This document shows positions 22,926 to 33,297 of a stretch of DNA of 64,000 nucleotides, in pieces. Below the pieces are notes generated by a model. That model searched no databases. It was not told the DNA's origin and saw nothing but the letters and a program-made list of their open reading frames with translations. Both the position numbers and the translations under genes were made by a program. Location: NCBI GenBank assembly GCA_038501195.1, contig JBBPUQ010000001.1, positions 6,882,001 through 6,946,000 on the forward strand. The letters run 5' to 3'. How positions within the stretch are numbered: position 1 is the stretch's first letter; every line of letters starts with the position of its first letter. Source of the stretch: Nemania diffusa. Lineage: Eukaryota > Ascomycota > Sordariomycetes > Xylariales > Xylariaceae.

Positions 22926-24825
22926 ATGCCAGAATACAACGAGCTACTTTGCCATGAAATATTCGATACCAGAACAGACCATTTAGACTTCCCTACCCCT
23001 GACCACGTTGGCCTAGTATATGAGAGGGCACGTCGAATCTGCCAGGAAAGCGGTCGGTTCAAATTCATCCCGTGTATCTCTTTTTCACAGCTAATTCTTC
23101 ACAGATATAACTCTCGAAGATGTGATAAAACTGCGGCCGAAATTCTGGGACTTCTATCGTCATCGTAAGTGACGGTTCTATAGGATATAGTTTAAATGAT
23201 TGCAACATTAAGCATTATTCCCTATAGGTATCACAACAAGAGATACCGCCATGGGGACCGTCCTTAGTATCCACTGGAACCTGTGCATTGGGACGATCGG
23301 AGCATATGCAGCTCGTCGACCCGATCTTATGGCATTGCTAGGGAGTCTCTTGAGATTCGATTTGTGTGGCGAGTTCCTGCTAACGGAGATTGGCCGAGGG
23401 TTGGATGCTCGCAATTTAGAAACAACGGCAACACTACAGCCAGACGGGTCATTCGATCTACATACGCCTAATTCATCTGCTGCTAAAGCCATGCCACCAA
23501 CTTGTCCATGGGCTGGAGTAGGGCGGGTTGGTATTGTGTTCGCACGCTTGATTGTAAGTGGGGCAGACCATGGCATCAAAACCTTCATTGTTCGCCTGAG
23601 CGACGAGACTGGACTCTTGCCTGGCATTACGTCTAAGTTACTACCAAGGCGATGTGGTGCCAAAGGATTGGATCACTCTATCACGACATTCAACCATCTT
23701 CATCTTCGCCCAGAATCACTTTTGGGATCAATTACGCGAGCACAAGATCAACGGGCAGACTTCTTTCGCCAGATTCACAGGGTGCCTGTTGGAACGCTTT
23801 CCCTTTCTATGGCCAATATCCCTGCCCTTCAACAAAGCGCGTTGATAGCTGGCACTTATAGTCGTCGGAGGCATGTAGCAGGTGACTCTAGCAGGATAGC
23901 GTTGCCAATAATCCAGTTCCCAACGCAGTACCGGCCGATTTTGGATGCTATTGTGCAAAGCTGGGCGTATGATACATTTGCGGACGAAGCGATAACCTTG
24001 TTCCTTGACACAAGCCTTCCAATGGAGGTTCGTCACGCGGTAGCCGTCTGTTTCAAAACAGTTGTTGGTACGGACACTCAAGCTACAATTAACGAGCTTG
24101 CTGAGCGTTGTGGATGGCAAGGACTTTTTGAGTATAATGGGATTATTGAACTCGCAATGGCTTTACGTGGTAATGCGATTGCTGAGGGAGATTATACCGT
24201 CTTATGTATACGTGAGTTACTTTTCGGCTTCCCTTTTCATTGCTTATTCTTTACTACTTAGCCCTAGAAATTAATGCGTTTAATAGGACTGGCATCGGAA
24301 GTGCTTCTTGGGAGGTATAAACTCCCCGAAGCTAAAATTAAAACGTGTCTTCTTGCTAGACATGAAGCTGGGCTCTGGAAAGAAGCTCTGGAGATATTGG
24401 AGTCTCTTCGAGACAAGAATCATCGGAGTGAAGAATATAATACCCATCTGTTGCCGCGTTGCCGAGACCTCGTCAAGGCTACAGGGCATAGGATGGCTTA
24501 TGAAGCAGCGGCCATAAGCGGAAAACTGAAACCAGAGGCTCTCCTTCTTTTTGAATCAACTTGTATCAAGGCCGATTTGAGCTGGTACTGTCAATTCGAG
24601 AAATTGAGTCGAACCGATTTCTTTGTCAACGATGCAAACGCCGCCAGAGATGCTCTTCCGCTTCTACAGGAATTTCTGTCTAAGAATGATCAATTAGAAG
24701 GAAAATTGGTGCCAGTGGCTCCGATTATGAATGAGACGACTTGGGATAACTTTGTTCAAAATCTGCCTGCCTTTGAGGCTAAGAATACGACTGCCTCGGT
24801 ATCACATGATTCCTTCAGGCTGTGA
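22926..24825 (+). CDS. Acyl-CoA oxidase/dehydrogenase-like flavoprotein
   Basis: Exons 22926-23052, 23105-23164, 23228-24211 and 24287-24825 join to 570 codons (569 residues). The second exon is only 60 bp; skipping it breaks the conserved LEDVIKLRPKFWDFYRHR stretch. DTAMGTVLSIHWNLCIGTI matches the helical N-terminal region of acyl-CoA oxidases. A beta-domain-like core follows (GADHGIKTFIVRLSD...LPGITSKLLPRRCGAKGLDH), then a helical C-terminal half. The usual catalytic Glu is not obvious to me. There is no clear PTS1: the C-terminus is SFRL. Fungal relatives occur both in peroxisomal beta-oxidation and in secondary-metabolite gene sets. Intron 1 uses an unusual GTCGGT donor. Confidence 0.75.
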
Positions 24826-26356
24826 GAGCAAACGATTGTATGATAAGAAGATATGGACTGGATGTTCAAAGTGCGCGGCTAGGAAAATAACAAGGTAATC
24901 CTAAAATTGCAGATGATAAATGGGAAAGTTGAGTATAACTAGAAAATACAAAAAAACACGAGTAAATATAATACTGTAACATCAACTAAGATAATGGAAC
25001 AGTGCGGGTTGTCAAGTCACACTGATCTATTGAATAAGGGCGTTTATCTTTGTTGAATTCTTCTATATATATAGCTAGATTGCTGCCCTTATAGGGCTGG
25101 CACCTAGACCTCGCCAGCTAATATTCCTCTTCTAATACATCTAGCTCTATAGGTTTCACCTACAATCCTTAGTACAATTTGCTCTTTTCAGATCCTCGGG
25201 GGAGGCTTCACCTCCTTACCCTAGAAGTGCTAAGATAATCAAGGCCAGGCCTCTAGGGGTAGGCACACGGCCTATTTCAGTATATGGATATGAATATGAC
25301 CAAGTCTCTAAAGTTCGGTGAAGTGATTTACACGATCCGTTTCAATAATCACTTTCTATGATTTCGATCGGATTCTGTAGACGAAAAATCACGCAAGGAA
25401 GTCAGTTTAGGACGCCCGTGAACGAGAGTGGCTTCACTTTGGACCTTAAACCTTGTGATTGAGGCTCTCATAACTACAGAGCCTTGTGACTTGGGTTCTG
25501 TTATGGGATGCTGCGGCAGTGAATGTAACTAGAACGAGTCTGATGCTCTTACCATCTATATCACTAATTTTAAGTTTCCTGCAGGGTATTAGTAGTATAG
25601 CTTGGAAAGGCTGCGTGAGAGGTTAGGGCAAAGCGATCTATTAACCTTGGCATAATTCACCAACCGGCCTATAAACCCAAGGCACATACACGCCTGCAAA
25701 TGGGTAAGATATTATTAATGTAAATTCCATATGATAGGTTCCAACAAGATTATTATTTGAGGTTTTCAGGTATCTGCTAGATATATATACTTAATAAGGA
25801 AATTTAAAATGCTTCTAATTAGCTAATCATTTCCACTGATGGATTTACACATACCAACTTTTGTAGAAAGTATGGAAGATTGAATACGGCGTAGAGGGTG
25901 ATCCACACCTCTCAGGTATATAATTGTGCTAAATATCTTAGGTCTATTGGGTCGCAACCTGTCTCCCCATCTAATCTCTTGTCAATAATTTAGTCGATGA
26001 ATGGTGCTCGATCACGCAACAGTTGAGCGAGGGGTGAACAAGACGATTCAGTCTTGGCCGGTTGGCACTCCGAACTTGGCATGCTTCACCTGCCCCATCC
26101 GGCAAAATACCTCGATCAGTGTCGCCAAGTAATGCAGGCCAAGCGCTTTCCTCTGCTATCCGACCTATCATGTAGAAGCCGGGAAAAAACGAAGGCACTT
26201 GCTATGTTGCTTCTACATGTTCTCGATCACTGCACCAGGGTCAGGGAAGACTTTATAAACTCTTATGGATGGAACTTCTATTGTTTAATTCTTCCTGCTC
26301 ATGATACCTTTTCTATTACGCATATTCTCCCGGCTCGTATTTTATACCCAACAACG
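24826..26356. other. Intergenic, promoter of the aminopeptidase gene at right
   Basis: About 1.5 kb without coding signal. A TATA-like TTTTATACCC lies just upstream of 26357. A patch at ~25090-25260 has GC-poor, repeat-like spacing but no internal repeat that I could confirm. Confidence 0.4.
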
Positions 26357-28067
26357 ATGAGGCTACTGGCGATCCTTACAGCAACACTGCCACTAAGCTC
26401 AGGCCAGATCAATCCGAAGCCCAAAATTAGTTCCAAAGCCCTACAAGCTGATCTGAAAACTAAAAAGTGATGTCCAGTCTTATGTTATTGTGCATTACCT
26501 TTGAGCTTCGTGCTAACAGAAGACCTAGCCTTTGGTCCCATCTCGTCGCACTTGATAAGATTGCTGCTGCTAATGGTGGAAACCGAGCATTTGGGCTTCC
26601 AGGATATGCTGCATCCGTCGACTATGTCTGGGGAGAGATTTCCAAAATCAAGGGTGCAAAAGCATGGAAGCAAGATTTTCCTAGCCTCTTCAACTTCGTG
26701 CAGTCTATTGAGCTCAAGTTCAATGAAGAGGCTACCTACGTTTACGGATTGACCTACTCTCCATCCACCCCTGACGAGGGTATCACTGGCGAGCTGATTC
26801 TGGGTCCGGAAGGGGCTTCGGGTTGCGATGCAGCGAGCTATGCGGCTTTAGACGTCGTGGGAAAGGTGGTACTAGTCGACAGATTCCAATGTCCCGTGGG
26901 CGGTACACTTGCGGGTCGTGTGCGCCCTGCGGCGGCTTCTGGTGCTCTAGCCGTCATTATCTATAACAATGTCGGGACAAACGTGACTGCTGGTACATTG
27001 AGCGCACCGAGCGCTGATTTTGTCCCGGCTGGGTTCATCAACCAGGCAGATGGCTTTGCCTTGAAGACACGTCTTCAAGCCGGGGAGAGCATTAAGGCTT
27101 ACTTTCAGCAGGATCAGATTGTGGAGGAGCGCATCACGCAGAATGTGTTTCTTGAGAGTAAAGATGGTGACCCAGATAACGTGATCGTCGTATGCTGAGT
27201 CTCTTCTTCTCAGTCACAATTTCTCGATGAATGCTAATTTTCAATAGCTCGGAGCCCACTTAGACAGTGTTCAAGCCGGGCCTGGTATCAATGACGATGG
27301 TAAACCTTCATCTGGTCTGAAAACTATATCAATTAGCTAATCGTCACAGGTTCTGGAAGTGCCCTTCTTTTGGAGCTATCAAAGGCGGTGCTCAAGTACA
27401 AGACAAATACCAAAGTTCGTTTTGCATGGTGGGGCGCGGAAGAGAATGGGCTCATTGGTTCGAAATACTACTGTTCCAACTTACCAGTTTCCGAGGTTAA
27501 TCGCATATTGGCCTACCTCAACTTTGATATGGTATCTAAAGGTTATTTCGGCGTCGGTGATACAGACGGTAGTTCGCATGGTAGTATAGGCCCGGCCGGA
27601 TCAGAGGTCATCGAGCAGATCTATATCGATTACTATACTAGTCAAGGTCTCGAGGTTACGCCTGCTATCCTCACCAACGGGAGTGATTATGCCTCTTTCT
27701 GGGGAATACTGAACAAACCCTTTGGCGTAAGTGACTCCAAAATGCTATTTTAAAATCACCTGTACTAATTTAGGCACTATATTAGTTCATAAATACTGGC
27801 ACGGCCCCAGCGCAAGATCCTTGCTACCATCAAGCATGTGACACGATCGATAACCCTAGCCAGGACACCCTCATCATCAATACTCGTGCTGCTGCGAATA
27901 CCATTGCAATATTATCAACAGATGGACCTAATCTTCTTCCTAGGACAACTATCAACGCTACAATGGCTGACACGTGGCGTGCGGCAGCAGCTGGAGCAGA
28001 TCCATTTCCTCTCGGAGACTTAGTTGCAGTAGGAGAAACTCACTTGGGTTGCGGCCATGAGGTGTAA
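26357..28067 (+). CDS. Secreted M28-family zinc aminopeptidase with PA domain
   Basis: Exons 26357-26466, 26520-27189, 27248-27299, 27350-27726 and 27786-28067 join to 497 codons (496 residues). The N-terminus MRLLAILTATLPLSSG is a signal peptide, followed by a short propeptide. A protease-associated domain spans about residues 125-235 (GELILGPEGASGCDAASYAALDVVGKVVLVDR...). The M28 core has all metal ligands: GAHLDSV (His264, Asp266), INDDGSGS (Asp277), WWGAEENGL (Glu pair), LNFDM (Asp) and DPCYHQACDT (His). It resembles fungal leucine aminopeptidase 2 / aminopeptidase Y and should trim N-terminal residues from peptides outside the cell. The 52-bp exon carries the His/Asp ligands. Confidence 0.9.
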
Positions 28068-28550
28068 GCACAGCCACAATGGAATGCCCCATTAAAGTAG
28101 GGAAGGCGGCTTGATAAGCATAGATTGGATAAAGCCCGCCCCAAGTACACAGTCAAAGAATGAACAATATTAAATTTAATACCCGGGCCGCACGTAATCG
28201 AATATGAACGTATCAACCCAGACAAGAGAAGTTGACCAATATCGAGAGAGCCTATATTCCTGTTTCAGGTCTAGATGATGTAGATGAGACGGCTAACATC
28301 TGCATGCTTGAGGGAACGTAGAAAGTGGCTTATAGTACCCTGAAAAAAACAGTCATGCCGAGCTTTGCGTTGATCGCTGTTTCTAAGTTATTCATTATGG
28401 AGGGGCCAGGTATATTCTATCTCCGTCTTAATAAACGAGACGCTAACCATGATCGAAGCTTCATAAATCCTCCTCGTGAAGACTTGTCCCCTGACTATTT
28501 CCTTCCTCAAGACATCCCTAACCGAATCAAGTTTATGACCAATAACATCC
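28068..28550. other. Convergent intergenic region
   Basis: 3' flanks of the aminopeptidase gene and of the membrane-protein gene on the other strand. The open stretch 28325-28558 has no ATG at its start and no family features. Confidence 0.4.
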
Positions 28551-29908
28551 TTACATGACCCTTTGCAAATTCCCGTCTTTTCCTCTCGCCCTACCTCCTG
28601 GCCCATAGAACTCATGGTCTTGTAGACTTTCTTGGGAGTATGTCATATCCTTCTGTTGAACTACAAAAGCGGGCGCTACCCCTTGCGGCTGCGAGTCGCC
28701 TATCGCCGCCTGATGATGATTCTCGTCTGCGCCTGTCCGAATATCCACGGTATTGTGACAAGTTGGACATGTAGACGTAAACTGGACAACGATTGGAGGT
28801 GGTTGATAGGATTGGGTATCGGTGGGAAGCGCCACGTGTTGATACGCAGGCTTGGTCCACTTCTCGACCACGGTTATTATAAGTAGTACGGAATGCAAAA
28901 TACTGTTGTGAGAAGTCAGTACTATCGGTGGAGGGGATTCTTCGAAAACTGCCCAAGGACTTAACTTACAATAAAATCAGAAACAGGATGGCTACGGCTA
29001 TGCCCCGCCAGAAAGATTCTGATTCAAATATCGTCTCGTAATCTTGGTAGTAATATTCTGTCTGTGCCTGATTTGAGACCCAAACACTGACTACTACCGT
29101 AACCGCGACGATGGCAGAGACATATGCAATTTCAAGTGCGACATGCCACCCTGATATTCTTTCGTCATCAAACTTCTGTCTCAGCCTGAAGAGACGCCAA
29201 CCGTCCCATAAGGCGAGTAACGTGGCCTATGTTTAATCCCATTCCATCAGTCATTGGCCATCAAGGAATGCATTTTACAGTAGGCCTAATTCGTTGCAAC
29301 AAGGGGTGGGAACATACCAAGATGTAAGCGAATAGTGTTGCAAAGTCGAAACCAAAAAGCACAGTCACTGGGATTTCGCCTATGATGAGAATGAGGCATA
29401 TAGAGAGCGAGGTCCATCGTATGTTCTTTCTGTGGACAACAGTCTTCCGTTTCTTTACGGGTACTGGATGATCAGGAGACGGCATTGAGGCAAGGACCGC
29501 TAGTTTGATGTCTTCCTCTAGCTGTGGCGAGAGGTTAAAGTGCTGGTTCTGCGACTCCGGCTCCATTCTGATTAGGTGCGGAGTATAGTTATGGTCAGTT
29601 TGCGCGTGGTGGTCGTATTCGTCACCGCGGATTGAATAACTGGGAAGAGGCTGCCAAGAGTTGGTCGAGACGAGTGGAATAGGAGCCCGAGGTAGATACT
29701 GGCCACGGACAATAACATCAGTTTGCATCAACGGCCGACTTGATGACTGTGTCTGTGTCTGTGACTGTGTAATGGCCGGTGGCGAGGTTGTGGTGAAAGA
29801 TATATGGGCTGGAGCTGGAGCTGGAGCGGCAGCGGGAGCGGGAGCTAGATGACGGCTAGGTACGGGAACCCTCCGGATTTGACCTTTTGGGCGCGGTGAT
29901 CCCGCCAT
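28551..29908 (-). CDS. Four-pass membrane protein of unknown function
   Basis: Exons 29908-29318, 29226-28970 and 28902-28551 join to 400 codons (399 residues), with donors GTATGT and GTAAGT. The first ~160 residues are disordered, with an Ala/Pro repeat (APAPAAAPAPAPA). Four membrane segments follow: around SLSICLILIIGEIPVTVLF, FATLFAYILATLLALW, VALEIAYVSAIVAVTVVVS and AVAILFLILLFILHSVLLII. After them is a hydrophilic tail of ~110 residues with a CPTC motif. The layout resembles fungal MARVEL-like or small orphan membrane proteins, but I do not recognise a family. Splicing is needed to complete segments 2 and 4, which supports the exon model. Confidence 0.65.
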
Positions 29909-31062
29909 GGTCGCTGCTCACTATAGGTTACTTTGATGTGTTGAACTCGAACACGGGGCTAGACCCCCCTTTTCGGACCAGATTCCAGGCAGCAATTTAA
30001 ACAGAAGCGTGAGAGGTCGAACACTTCGAGTGAGGTGGAGGTGGGTTCCTCCAAGACTGCCACAGTCTAGGCGAATCGACCAGATCACCGTGTCGTGCAA
30101 GCGTGTCGATATCGCATCAATTTTACTCTATAATCACCTGATGGGTGTTGGGTCCATTACCAGGCGTTCAAAGTTTTCGAGAAATTGAGGGTATGAAACC
30201 CTACGCACTGCCTAGTCGATCTTGAATAGTTGAAGCAAATATTCTGTATACGCAACCAAGCTATCGTGATCGTGGCTGTGGCAGAACTAGCATTGTCATC
30301 GGCGAATCAGATGCTGATTGATCATCAATCAATTCTAAGTATGGCTATCATTCACTAATAGACGTTGAGTTGCAAAGCCAAGGAGAGTATACTAGGTGAC
30401 AACTCATAGTTGAAGCTCCTGTCTAGGCAGCAGAATTATTTACACCCCAGGCGTCCCCACCCATCATCAGAAACTGCTCCAATGCCAAAAAGCTGAAAGG
30501 CAGGGGTTGACACCCCACGACCTATCAGGATCGCTTGGCGAAACGTCAATACGAGGCGCACAACTTCCTAGCTTTACTACTGTAATGCTTCTAACCAGGT
30601 ACTCCGTATATGCTGTGAGATTCCTTTGTTGCAGCCGATATGCAGTGAGATTTTATAGCCTGAGGTTTTCGTTCCAAGGTACGCGGTGTATATAGAAACG
30701 CTAATAGGATTTGTAAAGGAAGTCTAGATAGAGTCGCTCAAAAAGGAAATGCAAGCCACATGCCAAGCTATTTGCTTAGCCGCATTTAGGCCAGCCGACT
30801 ACAGCTGCGGCCCAGCACGGGAAGCTATTTACGGGTTCCGTTTGAATGTGCTAGGCTCCAATAGACAAAGAATTGGCTCATAATTCTAGAAAAATATGAT
30901 ATAACATTGATGAAAGTATTACAATCTGATAGTCCTATGAGATATAAAGGAAGGAATGGCTCACTAGCGAGGCCGTTATATCCAACTATGAGAAACACCG
31001 GAACTACCTATATCAACAGCGAGCTACTGTGGTAGAGACAATGTGGCCCGCGATAAAGAAGC
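29909..31062. other. Intergenic, 1.15 kb
   Basis: Promoter of the membrane-protein gene at left; nothing else recognised up to the MITE-like element at 31063. Confidence 0.4.
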
Positions 31063-31602
31063 CAGCGCGCTACCTACAGGCAAAGTAATGCTTTGACTGA
31101 ATGTTAATTAATTGATCCAATTTGAACAAAACAATCGGTTTTAAATTGCAGGTAAAGTAATAATTTATTATTTGAGTTGGTATTTGACAATTATTTGCAA
31201 TTAACCTTCTTATTTTTTATTTTTTTTTTAAATATCTTTTGTTGTTTTTTCAGTAAAAAAACCCCTTTCTTTTCTAGGTAGGCTGGGTGGCTTATATTTT
31301 AACCCCACTTATTTAACCACTTACCCAGCCACTTACTCAGCCACTTACATCCACCTAGCTTTAGGTACCTAACCACTTTATCTATTCTGTACCTACTACC
31401 CTACCTACCACCTTACCTACCTATTTACCTTTTTACAATCTGTACGTTTTACGTACATTGCTTAAACTACTTGGTTAATTAACTTAATCAAGTCAAACTA
31501 ATAGATTCTGTCAAGTCAGTTAAACAAGCGTTTTTTTTGAGAATTCAGGTAAAATAAGTCAAGAGGCTATTATTTGACTGACTTTACCTGTGGGTAGCGC
31601 TG
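31063..31602. mobile_element. hAT-like MITE, copy A (540 bp, diverged)
   Basis: It begins CAGCGCGCTACC and ends GGGTAGCGCTG, so the ends are inverted repeats. The left end differs from copy B by a 2-base GC insertion and several transitions. Internal order matches copy B along its length: TTTGACTGA, then AATTAATTGA, then GCAGGTAAAGTAATAA, then CCACTTA/CAGCCA repeats, then GACTGACTTTACCTGTG. It has fewer internal 12-base repeats than copy B and no coding capacity. No clean target duplication is seen: AAAGAAGC abuts the left end, and AAAGAAAC lies four bases beyond the right end. It is in the same orientation as copy B. Confidence 0.82.
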
Positions 31603-32662
31603 TCTTAAAGAAACACCTACTTTACTAACGTCCCCGAGCTCTCAGGAGCGATTAGGAGATTATTTTGGTCGTGGCCACCTTAAACAAGAATAATTTCTTC
31701 CACAGCACATGACATACCTCACAAAGATGCGCTCTCTCTCCTATCTATCCGCCATCGAAGTTATACCCTAATATTATCCCATTATTTGAACTTTTTCGGC
31801 TTCTCGCCAGCAGCACTTCCTCCCCCATCTTAACCTTATATTCTCCCCTGTTGCTAAGGGAATATACCTGGCCCAGTTTAATGCCTTGGGCTCCATCACG
31901 AGGAAGTCATGCACCGATACGGCTCCGTGACCCGGAATAAACCAGGGGGAAAGAGCTTGAATGGCGGGCGAAGAAGAATCTAGCTGGTCTGAATATCGTC
32001 GTATGGTGACCCCATCTGCTTTCAACTCTCTTAGAACTAAAACAAGAAGGCATATTCCGAGGAAATAATCTGCGCTATGCGTTTGCTCTGCTTTCCGCGC
32101 AATTTCGATTGCGTTTATGAGGTGCTTTCTTGCCAACAGAAAAGCCTCTGGCCCCCCTTCTGAGACTGCTACCAAGCCTAAGATAAGGTCGCATACCATT
32201 ACCAAATGATATCCGTCGCCAATTGATGCCTGGAGTTTATTCTGTATCGCCCTGATTAGCTCTCTCGCAGGTTCGAATTCTCCACGTGCTGCCCGGGCCC
32301 GAGCTTGGTTCAGACCAACAGTAAAAGTGCAGAAGTGATTTGGGCCAAGTAAACTGTCGAGTCCCCTGTAAACTTCGTCGAAATAATCTAGGGGCTCACC
32401 GGTTCCTAGTGCCCAGCTTGTCCTGCCGAGATTGTTCGTCACCATAAGGTAATGTGGATGTTGCTTGCCGACCAGTTTGCCTAGGGAAACTAGGCATTTC
32501 TCGAATATGTCTTGCGCCTCCTCATATTTCCCTTCCGAATGAAGGACCTCACCAAAATCATTAGCAGCAACCAGAGTATATGGGTCATCCCACCCTAGCA
32601 TTTGGTGAAAGCGGTTATAGGCTTTGCGCGACATTTCTTCTGCTGCTCTGAGGTGGCCCATC

Positions 32663-33297
32663 CAGCGCTACCCACAGGTAAAGTAATACTTTGACTGATT
32701 GTCAATTAATTGACCCAATCCAGTCCAAATAATCGTTTTAAAATTGATTGCAGGTAAAGTAATAATCCTTTACCTGACTTGTTACTTGTTAATTACTTTC
32801 AATTAATTTTCCTATTTTTTAAAATATTTTTTGTTGTTTTTTTTGGTAAAAAAGAAGCTTTCTTTTCCTAGGTAGGCTAGGTGGCACCCTATTTTTAAAC
32901 CCACTTATTCAGCCACTTACACAGCCACATACCTAGCCACTTACCTAGCCACTTACCTAGCCACTTACCTAGCCACTTACCTAGCCACTTACCTAGCCAC
33001 TGACTTAGCCACTTACATCTACCTAGCCTACATTCTACCACCTTACCTACCAACCACCCTACCAACCACCCTACCAACCACCCTACCAACCACCCTACCT
33101 ACCACCCTACCTACCTATCTTGCTTTCTACAATCTGTATGCTTTATGTATATTGCTTGAGTTACTTGGTCAATTAACTTAATCAATCAAGTCAATAGATT
33201 CAGGCAAGTCAGTCAAACAAGCCTTTTTTTGCGATCAATCAAGATAAAACACGTCAAAAGCCGATTATTTGACTGACTTTACCTGTGGGTAGCGCTG
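32663..33297. mobile_element. hAT-like MITE, copy B (635 bp) inserted in the STAND gene
   Basis: Terminal inverted repeats are CAGCGCTACCCACAGGTAAA at the left and its complement at the right, perfect for at least 22 bases. Both sides carry the 8-bp direct duplication GGCCCATC (32655-32662 and 33298-33305). An 8-bp duplication and CAG...CTG ends fit the hAT superfamily. There is no transposase, so it is non-autonomous. Internally it is AT-rich with two blocks of 12-base tandem repeats. The perfect ends and duplication suggest a recent insertion. Confidence 0.93.
32903..33025. repeat. 12-bp tandem repeat inside MITE copy B
   Basis: About ten copies of CTTACCTAGCCA, perfect in the middle and degenerate at the edges. 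A second block of CCAACCACCCTA units follows at about 33046-33100. On the minus strand the first block reads as WLGKWLGK repeats, a translation artefact. Copy A has only about four such units, so copy number varies between family members. Confidence 0.9.

Noticed and set aside
28325..28558. Short plus-strand frame between aminopeptidase and membrane-protein genes
   Set aside because: No ATG at its start and no recognisable motif.
32895..33089. Small protein of WLGKWLGK repeats
   Set aside because: It is the translation of the 12-bp tandem repeat inside the MITE; there is no start context or conservation signal.
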